Shown here piece after piece: positions 1 through 11,300 of a DNA stretch of 64,000 nucleotides. Source of the DNA: Aquilaria yunnanensis. Lineage: Eukaryota > Streptophyta > Magnoliopsida > Malvales > Thymelaeaceae. A program made the translations under genes and the position numbers. The notes beneath the pieces are model-generated. The model saw nothing but the letters and a program-made list of their open reading frames with translations, did no database searches and was not told the origin of the DNA. The stretch's first letter is position 1. The number at the start of each line of letters is the position of its first letter. The DNA lies in the NCBI GenBank assembly GCA_039654915.1, contig CM077594.1:73588393-73652392 (forward strand). The letters run 5' to 3'.

Positions 1-127
1 TTCTCTTGCAATTCCTTGGAGGACGCAAGCTAGCACTACGAGCGCAAAAGAAATGCATTTGCCGGGATGTGGCGGAGGCGTGGTGATCTCGAGAAGCTCG
101 TGTGGATACCATAGAGAGCTTGAACAA
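1..127 (+). mobile_element. Truncated fragment of LTR family B
   Basis: This stretch matches the transcribed part of the family B LTR seen complete at 20764-22167 (compare 21890-22000), including the block around CTCTTGCAATTCCTTGGAGG and the GATACCATAGAGAGC motif. The left side is cut by the window edge. On the right the LTR stops at about 127 in the word GAACA, which occurs both in the LTR (TTGAACA) and in the satellite (GAACAAGTTG), and satellite follows at once. The normal LTR end CCCAACA is missing, so this is not a clean insertion border. A deletion or microhomology-mediated join is my inference. Confidence 0.85.
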
Positions 128-999
128 GTAGTGAAAAATTTCATTTCATTTTAAATATGTAGTGAAAATTTCCGTTCCCTCTTAAACAAGTTGTAAATAT
201 TTCAACTTTATCGTAAATAAGTTGTGAATATTTCCATTTGATTTTATAAAAGTTATTAATGTTTGATTCCAAACAATTTGTGAATGTTTCTATTCAAACC
301 AAGTTGTGAATCTTTCGATTTCACTTTGAACAAGTTGTAAATGTTTCTATTCCGAACAAGTTATGATTGTTTCCATTTCATTCTAAAGAAGTTGTGAATG
401 TTTCCACTCCAAATAACTTGTTAATGTTTCTATTCTAAAATAGTTGTGAATGTTTCCACTTTATTCTAAACAAGTTATGATGTTTCCATTTCATTCAAAA
501 GAAGTTGTGAATGTTTCCATTCGAAAGAAGTTGTGAATGTTTCTATTCCAATCAAGTTGTGAATGTTTCCATTTCATTCTAAACAAGTAATGAATGCTTC
601 CATTCCAGAGTAGTTGTGAATGTTTTCATTTCATTCTAAGCAAGTTATGGATATTTCTACTCTAAACTGGTAGTGAATGTTTCCATTCCCAACTAGTTGC
701 AAATGTTTACATTCAAAACTAGTTGTGAGTGTTTTCGTTTCATTCTAAACAAGTTGTGAATGGTTCCATTGCATTCTAGTCACATTATGAATGTTTCCCT
801 TTCAAAAAAGTGGTGAATGTGTCCATTCCAAAGAAGTTGTGATTGTGTCCATCTTACTCTAAACAAGTTGTGAATGTTTTTATTCCAAACAAGTTGTGGA
901 TGTTTTCATTTCACTCTAAACAAATGGTGAATGTTTCCTTTCTGAACTAGTTGTGAATGTTTCCATTTCATTCTAAAAAAGTTGTGAATGTTTCCATTT

Positions 1000-3190
1000 T
1001 AAACAAGTTGTGAATGTTTCTCTAACAACAAAATTGTTAATATTTCTATTGAAAGAAAATTATGAAATATGTCTACTCTATCCAAGTTGTGAGGCAATGT
1101 ATTCCATTTCAGACCAGTAGAATCAGAGTTGTGAGTAGAAGTTCCATTGAATTTACACTGCGAATATTTCTTTCCAAAGCCAATTGTGAATATGTCTACC
1201 CTATTCAAAGCAAAAGTTTCTATTTCATTGTAATAAAGTTGTGAGTGGAAGTGTTCCATTTCAGACCAGTTATGATTGCTTCCATTCTAAACAAGTTGTG
1301 AAAAATTCCATTTCACTTTAAACATGCATTGAAAATTTCTATTTCATTTTAAACAAGTTTTGAAAGTTTCTATTTTATCCTAAAGAAGTAGTGTGCGTTT
1401 GCATTTCATTCAAAATGATTAGTCTATGTTTTCATTTCATTCCAAAACAAGGTGTTAAATGTTTCTATTATAAACAAGTTATGCATGTTTCCATTTCATT
1501 CTAAACAAGTTGTGAATGTTTTCATTCCAAACAAATTGTGAATGTTTTCATTCCAAACTAGTTGTGAATGTTTCCATTCCAAACAAGTTATGAATTTTTC
1601 TATTCCAAACAAGTTGTGAAAGTTTTCATTTCACTTTAAACAACTTATGAATGTCTCTATTCCCAATAAGTTGTGAATGTTTCCATTTCATTCTAAAGAA
1701 GTTGTGAATGTTTCTATTCCAAACAAGTTGTGAATGTATCCATTCGAAACTAGTTGTAAATGTTTTCAGTTCATTCTAAACAAGTTCTGAATGTTTCAAA
1801 TCTATACTAGTTGTGAATGTTTCCATTTCATTCTAAATAAGTTGTGAATGTTTCCATTCCAAACTAGTTGTGAACATTTCCTTTGCAAACTAGTTATGAA
1901 TGTTTCTATTTCAAACAAATTGTGAATGTTTCCATTTCCGTCTAAACAAGTTGATAATGTGCCTAGTCCAAAGAAGTTATGAACGTTTCCATTTATTTCT
2001 GAACAGGTAATGAATGTTTCCATTCCAAAGAAGTTGTGAATTTTTTTATTCCTAACAAGCTGTGAACATTTCCATTTCTTTCCAAACAAGTTGTAATTTT
2101 TCCATTTCTTGCTAAATAAGTTGTGAAAGTTTCGATTCCAATGTAGTTGTGAGTGTGTCCATTTTATTCTAAACAAGTTATAAACGTTTTTATTCCAAAC
2201 TAGTTCCAAATGTTTCCTTTCCAAATTAGTTGTGAATGTTTCCATTTCATTCTAAAGAAATTGTGAATCTTTCAATTCCAAAGTAGTTGTGAATGTTTCC
2301 ATTTGATTCTAATTATGTTGTGATTGTTTCCATTTCAAACAAATTATGAATGTTTCTATTTGAAACAAGTTGTGATTATTTCCATTGCACTCAAAACAAG
2401 TTGTGAATGCTTCTATGCCAAACAAGATGTGAACGTTTCCATTTCATTTTAAACAAGTGGTGAATGTTTGCATTCAAAACTAGTTGTGAATGTTTCCATT
2501 TCATTTTAAACAAGTTGTGAATGGTTCTATTTCATTCTAAGGAAGTTATGAATATTTTCATTTCATTTTAAACAAGTAGTAAACATTTCCATTCTAAACA
2601 AGTTATGAATGTTTCTATAACAACAAAATTGTTAATATTTCTATTCAACATAATTTGTGAATATGTCTAGTTTATCCAAGTTGTGAGGGAATGAATTCCA
2701 TTTAAGACTAGCAGAATCATAATTGTGTGTAGAAGTTCCATTTAATTCACATTGTCAACATTTATTTTCAAAGCCAATTATGAAAATATCTACTCTATTC
2801 AATGCAAAAGTTTCTATTTCAATCTAACCAAGTTGCAAGAGGAACTATTCCATTTTAGACCAGTTGTGAATGCTTTTCATTCTAAACAAGTTGTAAAAAT
2901 TTCCATTTCATTTTTAACAAGCTGTGAAAATTTCCATCTCATTTTAAACAAGTTGTAAATGTTTCCATTTTTTCCTAAGCAAGTACTGTGTGTTTGCATT
3001 TCATTCAAAATGATTTGTCTATATCTCCATTTCATTTTAAACAAGTTGTGAATGTTTCTATTCCAAACAAGTTATGCATGTTTCCATTTCAATGTAAACA
3101 ACTTGTGAATGTTTCCATTCCAAACTAGATGTGAATGTTTCCATTCCAAACTAGATGTGAATATTTCCATTCTATTATAAAAAAGTTCTG
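1000..3190 (+). repeat. Higher-order repeat pair, period about 1.6 kb
   Basis: The stretch from about 1010 to 1590 recurs from about 2605 to 3190. Anchors are the rare word ACAACAAAATTGTTAATATT (about 1025 and 2620), the TCCAAGTTGTGAGG segment, and CAAAATGATT followed by GTCTATGT or GTCTATAT (about 1407 and 3004). Spacing is about 1595 bp. Both copies contain an atypical stretch (about 1065-1290 and 2660-2880) that fits the monomer poorly. The two copies are clearly diverged, so this is an old duplication. Confidence 0.8.
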
Positions 3191-5640
3191 AAAGTTTCCA
3201 TTCCAAATATAAGTTGTGAATGTTTCTATTTCAATCTAAACAAGTTATGAATATTTCTATTCCAAACATGTTGTGAATGTTTACACTTCATTCTAAATAA
3301 GTTGGGAATGTATCCATTCCTAACAAGTTATGAATGTTTCTATTCCAAACATGTTAAGAATGTTTCCATTTCATTATAAAGAAGTTGTGAATGTTTCAAT
3401 TTCATTCTAAACAAGTTGTGAATGTTTCCATCCTAAACTAGTCATGAATGGTTGCATTTCATTCTAAACATGTTGTGAATAGGTCAAATCTAAACTAGTT
3501 TTGAATTTTTTCATTTCATTCACAACAAGTTGTGAATGTTTCCATTCCAAACTTGTTGTGAACATTTCCATTTCATTCCAAAATACTTATGAATTTTTCT
3601 ATTGCAGACAAGTTATGAATGTTTTCCTTTCATTCTAAACAAGTTGTGAACGATTTCACTCCAAACAAGTTGTGAATCTTTCTATTTCATTCTGAATAAG
3701 TTGTGAATGTTCCCATTCTAAAAAAGTTGTGAATGTTCCTATTCCAAACAAGTTGTGAAAGTTTTCATTTCATTCTAGACAAGTTGTGCATGTTTCTATT
3801 CCGAACAAATTGTGAATGTTTTCACTTCATTCCAGACAAGTTGTAAACATTTTCATTGCAAACTAGTTGTGAATGTTTCCATTCCAAACTAGTTCTTCAT
3901 GTTTCCAATTCATTCTAAATAAGTTGTGCATGTTTCTATTCAAAACTACTTGTGAATGTTTCCAATTTATTCTAAATGAGCAATAAACGTTTCTATTCCA
4001 AACAAGTTATGAATGTTTACATTCCGAACTAGTTCTGAATGTTTCCATTTCATTTCAAAAAAGTTGTGGGTGTTTTTATAACTACAAGTTGTGAATGTCT
4101 TCATTCCAAACAAGTTGTGAAAGTTTCTTTCCAAACAAATTGTGAATGTTTTCATTTCAACTTAAACAAGTTATGAATATTTCCATTTTATTCTAAGTTT
4201 GTTGTGGATGTTTCCATTCCAAACTAGAAATGAACGTTTCCAATTCAATCTATACATGTTGTGAATATTTCCAATCCAAACTAGTTGTGAATATTTCTAT
4301 TTCATTCTAAATAGCCAGCAAGTGTTTCCATTCCAAACAAGTTGAGAATGTTTCCATTTTATTTCAAAGAAGTTGTGAATATTTCCATCCTAAACAAGTT
4401 GTGAATGTTTCTATTCCGAATAAGTTGTGAATGTTTCCAACTCATTTTAAACAAGTTGTGAATGTTTCAATTTCATTCTAAACAAGTTATGAGTGTTTCA
4501 ATTCCAAAGTATTTGTGAATGTTTCCATTTCATTTTAAACAAGTTATGAATGTTTTCAAACCAAACATGTTGGGACTTTTTACATTTAATTTGAAACAAG
4601 TTGTGAATGTTTCCATTTCATTCGAAGCAAGTTGTCAATGTTCCCTTTTCATTCTAAACATGTTTGGAATGTTTCCATTCCAAACTAGTTATGAATGCTT
4701 CCATTCCATTCTAATGAAGTAGTGAATGTTTCCATTCTAATCTAGTTTTTAATCTCTCCATTCTAAACAAGTTGTGAATGTTTCCATTCCAAACTAGTTG
4801 TGAATGTTGCCATGCCAAACTAGTTGTGAATGTTTCCATTTCATTCAAAACAAGTTGGCAATGTTTTCATTCCAAACCATTTGTAAATGTTTCCAATTGA
4901 TTCTATATAAGTTATGAATGTCTCTATTTCGTTCTACACAAGTTGTGCACATTTCTATCATAAACAAGTTGTGAATGTTTCCTTTATATTCTAAACAAGT
5001 TGTGAATGTTTCAATTCAAAACAAGTTATGAATATTTCTATTGCAAACAGTGTCTAAATGTTTTGATTTCATTTTACATTGGTTGTGAATGTTTATGTTT
5101 CACATTAAACATGTTGTGAATGTTTTCACTCTAAAGTAGTTGTGAATGTCTCCATTCCAAACTTGTAGGGAATGTTTCCATTTCATTCTAAAGAACTTGT
5201 GAATGTTTCCATTTTAAGCAAGTTGTGAATATTTCTATTCGAAACAAGTTATGAAAATTTCCATTTAATTCTAAACAAGTTATGAAAGTTTCTAATCTAT
5301 TTATTTCTAAACAAGCTGTGAATGTTTCTATTCTAAACAAATTGTGAATGTTTCCATTTCGTTCTCAACTTGTTTGGAATTAAATGGAAACAAGTTGTGA
5401 ATGTTTCCACTTTGAACAAGTTGTGAATGTTTCCAATTCATTCTAAAAAGGTTGTGACTATTTCCAATTCATTCGAAATAGATTGAAAAGTTTCCATTTC
5501 TTTCTAAACAACTTGTGAATGTTTCTATTCCAAATAAGTTGTAAAAGTTTCTATTTCATTGTAAACAACTTGTGAATGTTTGCATTTCAAACAACTTGTT
5601 AATATTGCAAACAAGCTATGAATGTTTCCATTTCATTCTA

Positions 5641-6935
5641 AATAATTTTTGAATGTTTCCATTCCAAACAATTTGTGAAAGTTTCTATTATAAACAGGTT
5701 GTGATTGTTTCCATTCAAAACTAGTTATGAATGGTTTCTATTAGGAACTAGTTTTGAATGTTTTAATTCTAAACAAGTTATGAATATTTCCATTTCATTT
5801 TAAACAAGTTTTGAGTGTTTCTATTCCAAACAAGTTGTGAATGTTCCCATTCCAAACTAGTTGTAAATGTTTCCATTTTATTCTAAACAAGTTTTCAATG
5901 TTTCCATTTGAAATGACATGTGAATGTTTTCATTTCATCCTAAACAAGTTGTGAATGTTTCCATTTTAAACTAGTTGTGGATGTTTCCATTTTATTTTAA
6001 AAAAGTTGTGAATGTTTCCATTCCAAACTAGTTGTGTATAATTCCATTTTAGTCTAAACGAGTAAAGAATGCTTCCATTCCAAACAAGTTGTGAATGTTT
6101 CCATTTCTTTCTAAAGAAGTTGTGAATATTTTCACTGTAAACAAGTTATGAAAGTTTCTATACCAAACAAGTTGTGAATGTTTCCAATTTATTCTTAACA
6201 AGATGTGAATGTTTCCATCCAAAACTAGTTGTGAATGTTTGTTTTTCATTCTAAAGAAGTTGTGAATGTTTCTATTTCATTCTAAACAAGTTGTGAAAGT
6301 TTCCATTGAAAACTAGTTGTCAATCTTTCCATTCCAAACTAGTTGCAAATGTTCACATTTCCTTCTAAACAAGTTGTGAATGTTTCTATCCCAAACAATT
6401 TGTTAATGTTTCCATTTCATTCTAAACAGGTTGTGAAAGTTTCTTTGCCAAACTAGATGAGAATATTTCCATTTCAAATAAGTTGTGAATATTTTCATTC
6501 CTAACTAGTTATGAACATTTCCAGGGGAAGCACATTGTGAATGTTTCCATTCCATTATAAATAAGTTGTGATTGTTTCTATTCTAAACAAGTTGTGAATA
6601 TTTCCATTCCAAACAAGCTGGGAATTTTTGTATTCCAAACAAGTTGTGAATGTTTCCATTTCAAACAAGTTGTGAATGTTTCCATTTCATTCTAAACAAG
6701 TTATGAATGTTTTTATTCCAAATAATTTGTGAATGTTTCCATTCCAAACAATTTGTGAAAGTTTCTATTATAAACAGGTTGTGATTGTTTCCATTCAAAA
6801 CTAGTTATGAATGTTTCTATTAGAAACTAGTTTTGAATGTTTTAATTCTAAACAAGTTATGAATATTTCCATTTCATTTTAAACAAGTTTTGAATGTTTC
6901 TATTCCAAACAAGTTGTGAATGTTCCCATTTTATT
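5641..6935 (+). repeat. Higher-order repeat pair, period 1080 bp
   Basis: About 210 bp starting at 5641 recur nearly unchanged starting at 6721. The shared series of unusual monomers includes AACAATTTGTGAAAG, TATTATAAACAGGTTGTG and AACTAGTTTTGAATGTTTT. The high identity over several monomers in the same order shows duplication of a multi-monomer block rather than chance similarity. Confidence 0.85.
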
Positions 6936-9900
6936 CTAAACTAGTTATGAATGTTTCAATTTCATTCTAAACAAGTCATGAATGTTTCTGTTGCAAACAA
7001 GTTGTGCTGTTTCTAGTCCAAACAAGTTTTGAATGTTTGCATTTCAATCTTAACAAGTTATGAATCTTCCATTTCATTCTAGACAAGTTGTGAATGTTTC
7101 CATTCCAACAAGTTATGAGTGCTTCAATTTTATTCTAAACAAACTGTGAAATTTTCCATTCCAAATGAGTTTAGATTGTTTCTAGTCCAAAAAAGTTGTG
7201 CATATTTGTATTTTATTCAAAACAAGATGTGAATGTTGCTATTCCAAAAAAGCTATAAATGTTTCTATTTCATTCTAAAGAATTATGAATGTTTCCATCC
7301 TTAACTAGTTATGAATGTTCCCAATCCAATCTAAACAAGTTGTGAAGGCAATCATTCGAAACAAAGTTTTGAATGTTTCTTATCCAAACCAGTTGTTAAT
7401 CTTTCCATTTCATTATAAACAAGTTATGAATATTTTCATTTCATTTAAACAAGATGTGAATGTTTCTATTCCAAAGTAGTTGTGAATGTTTCCATTTCAT
7501 TCTAAACAGGTTATGATTGTTTCCACTCCAAAAAAGTTGTGTATGTTTCTATTCCAAATAAGTTGTGAATGTTTCGATTCCAAACAAGTTGTGAATGTTT
7601 CCGCTCCAAACAAGTTTTGAATATTTCCATTTCATTCTAAACAAGTTGTGAATGTTTCCAATCCACCCTAAAAAAGTTGTGAATGTTTCCATTCTAAACA
7701 TGCTGTGGATGTTTCCATTTCATTCTGAGCAAGTTGTGAATTTGTCCATTCCGAATAAGTTGTGATTGTTTCTATTTTATTCTAAACCAGTTGTGAATTT
7801 TTCTATTTTGAACAACATGTGAATGTTTCCATTTCATTCTAAACAAGTTATGAATGTTTCCATCACAAAGCAGTTGTGAATGTTTCCGTTTCATTGTAAA
7901 GAAGTAGTGAATGTCTCAATTTCATTACAAACAAGTTATGAATGTTTCCATTTCATTGTAAATAAGTTGTGACTGTTCCCATTTTATTCTAAACTAGTTG
8001 TGAATGTTTCTATTTCATTCTAAATAAGTCATGAATGTTTCCGTTACACATAGGTTGTGGCTATTTCTATTCCAAACAAGTTGTAAATGTTTGCATTTCA
8101 TTCTAAACAAATTGTGAGTCTTTCCATTCCGAACAAGTTTTGAATGCTTCAATTTATTCTAAACAAATTGTGAAATTTTCCATTCCAAATAAGTTTACAA
8201 CGTTTCTAGTCCAAACAAGTTATGCATATTTGTATTTCATTCAAAAGAAGATGTGAATGTTTCTATCCCAAAAAAGATGTAAATGTTTCTATTTCAGTCT
8301 AAAGAATTATGAATGTTTCCATCCCAAACTAGTTGTGAATGTTATCATTCCAATCTAAACAAGTTGTGAAGGCATTCATTCCAAACAAGTTTTGAATGTT
8401 TCTTATCGAAACTAGTTGTGAATCTTTCCATTCCATTCTAAACAAGTTGTGAATATTTTCATTTCATTTAAACAAGATGTTAATGTTTCTCTTCCAAACT
8501 AGTTGTGAATGTTTCCATTTCATTTATGATTGTTTCCACTCCAAACAAGTTGTGTATGTTTCTATTCCAAATAAGTTGTAAATGTTTCCATTCCAAACAA
8601 GTTGTGAATGTTTCCGCTCCAAACAAGTTTTGAATATTTCCATTTCATTCTAAACAAGTTGTGAATGTTTCCAATCCACCCTAAAAAAGTTATGAATGTT
8701 TCCATTCTAAACATGCTGTGGATGTTTCCATTTCATTCTGAGCAAGTTGTGAATTTGTCCATTCCGAATAAGTTGTGATTGTTTCTATTTTATTCTAAAC
8801 TAGTTGTGAATTTTTCTTTTTCGAAAAAGTTGTGAAAGTTTTCATTTAATTCTAAACAAGTTATGATTGTTTCCATCGAAAAGCAGTTGTTAATGTTTCT
8901 ATTTCATTGTAAAGAAGTAGTGAATTTTTCCAATTCATTGCAAACAATTTATGAACATTTCAATTTCATTATAAATAAGTTGTGAATGTTTCCATTTATT
9001 CTAAACTAGTTGTGAATGTTTCTATTTCATTCTAGACAAGTCGTGAATGTTTTCGTTCCAAACAAGTTGTGCCTGTTTCTATTCCAAATAAGTTGTGAAT
9101 GTTTCCTTTTCATTCTAAACAAGATAAAAAATTTTCTGTCCCAAAGTAGTTGTGAATGTTTCAATTTCATTGTAAACATGTAGTGAATGTTTTCATTTCA
9201 TTGCAAACAAGTTGTGAATGTTTCCATTTCATTGTAAACAAGTTGTGAATGTTTCCATTTTATTCTAAACTAGTTGTGAATGTTTCTATTTCATTCTAAA
9301 CAAGTCATGAATGTTTCCGTTCCAAAACAAGTTGTGACTGTTTTTAGTCCAAACAAGTTGTGAATGTTTGCATTTCGTTCTAAACAAGTTGCGAATCTTT
9401 TCATTTCATTGTGGAAAAGTTGTGAATGTTTCTATTCCGAACAAGTTCTGAATGCTTCAATTTTGCTTTACACAAATTGTGAAATTTGCCACTCCAAACA
9501 AGTTTAGATTGTTTTTAGTCCAAATAGGTTGTGCATATTTGGATTTCATTCAAAACAAGATATGAAAGTTTCTATTCCAAAAAAGCTATAAATGTTTCTA
9601 TTTCATTCTCAAGAATTATGAATGTTTCCATCCCAAACTGGTTCTGAATGTTCCCATTCCAATCTAAACAAGTTGTGAATGCATTCATTCCAAACAATTT
9701 TTGAATGTTTCTTATCTAAACCAGTTGTGAATCCTTCCATTTCTTTCTAAACAACTTGTGAATATTTTCATTTCAATCAAACAAGATGTGAATGTTTCTA
9801 TTCCAAACTAGTTGTGAATGTATCCATTTCACCCTAAATAGGTTATGATTGTTTATAATCCAAACAAGTTGTGTACGTTTCTATTCCAAACAAGTTGTGA

Positions 9901-11300
9901 ATGTTTCCATTCCAAACAAGTTGTGAAAGTTTTCGTTCCAAACAAGTTTTGAAAATTTCCATTTCATTATAAACAAGTTGTAAATGTTTCCATTCTAAAC
10001 ATGTTGCGCACGTTTCCATTTCATTCTAAACAAGTTATGAATGTTTCCATTCCGAATAAGTTGTGAATGTTTCTACTTTATTCTAAACCAGTTGTGAATT
10101 TTTCTATTTCGAACAACTTCTGAATGTTTCCATTTCATTCTAAACAAGTTATGAATTTTTCCATCCTAAAGTAGTTGCGAATGTTTCCATTTCATTGTAA
10201 ACAAGTAGTGAATGTTTCTATTTCATTGCAAATAAGTTGTGAATGTTTCCATTTCATTGTAAACAAGTTGTGAAAGTTTGCATTTCATTGTAAACAACTT
10301 GTGAATGTTTCCATTTTATTCTAAACTAGTTGTGAATGTTTCTATTTCATTCTAAACAAGTCATGATTGTTTCCATTCCAAACATGTTGTGACTGTTTCT
10401 ATTTGAAACATGTTTTGAATGTTTGCATTTTGTACTAAACAAGTTGTAAATATTTCCATTTCATTCTGGACAAGTTGTGAATGTTTGCATTCTGAACAAG
10501 TTCTGAATGCTTCAATTTTATTCTAAACAAATTGTGAAATTTTCAATTCCGAACAAGTTTAGAATGTGTCTAGTCCAAACAAGTTGTGCATATTAATATT
10601 TCATTCAAAACAAGATATGAATGTTTCTATTCCAAAAAAGCTGTAAATCTTTCTATTTCATTCTAAAGAATTATGAATGTTTCCATCCTAAACTAGTTGT
10701 GAATGTTCCCATTCCAATTTAAACAAGTTGTGAGTGCATTCATTCCAAATAAGTTTTGAAAGTTTGTAATCCAAACCAGTTGTGAATCTTTCCATATCAT
10801 TCTAAACAAGTTGTGAATATTTTCATTTCATTTAAACAAGATGTGAATGTTTCTATTCCAAACTAGTTGTGAATGTTTCCATTTCATTCTCAACAGGTTA
10901 TGGTTGTTTCCATTCCAAAAATGTTGTGCATGTTTGTATTCCAAAAAGTTGTGAATGTTTCCATTCCAAACAAGTTGTGAATGTTTTCGTTCCAAACATG
11001 TTTTGAATATTTCCATTTCATTGTAAAAAAGTTGTGAATGTTTCCATTTCATTCTAAAAAAGCTGTGAATGTTTCCATTACAAACAAGTTGTGCATGTTT
11101 CCATTTCATTCTAAACAAGTTGTAAATGTTTCCATTCCAAATAATTTATGAATGTTTCTATTTTATTCCAAACCAGTTGTGAATTTTTCTGTTTAGAACA
11201 ACTTGTGAATATTTCCATTTCGTTCTAAACAAGTTATGATGTTTCCATCCTAAGGTACTTGCAAATTTTTCCATTTCATTCAAAAGAAACATTGAATGTT
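6931..11300 (+). repeat. Higher-order repeat, four copies of about 1.03-1.06 kb
   Basis: A diagnostic series (two CTAGTT/CATTCTA monomers, then AAGTCATGAATG) begins at about 6931, 7983, 9261 and 10316, with an extra partial copy at 8997. A second anchor (GCTTCAATTTTATTC leading to AAGTTTAGATTGTTT) falls at about 7119, 8146, 9451 and 10508. Copies 1 and 2 are nearly identical from about 7539 and 8552 onwards for about 250 bp, so this amplification is recent. Copy 2 lacks about 14 bp at 8521. The 264-bp offset between 8997 and 9261 is a local extra duplication inside copy 3. Confidence 0.85.

Noticed and set aside
1802..2245. 147-codon minus-strand frame in the satellite, and similar frames at 10828-11118, 31721-32065 and 63726-63959
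   Set aside because: The translations are runs of the satellite monomer. Open length follows from the 26 + 31 = 57 bp arithmetic, and the start and end fall at arbitrary monomers.
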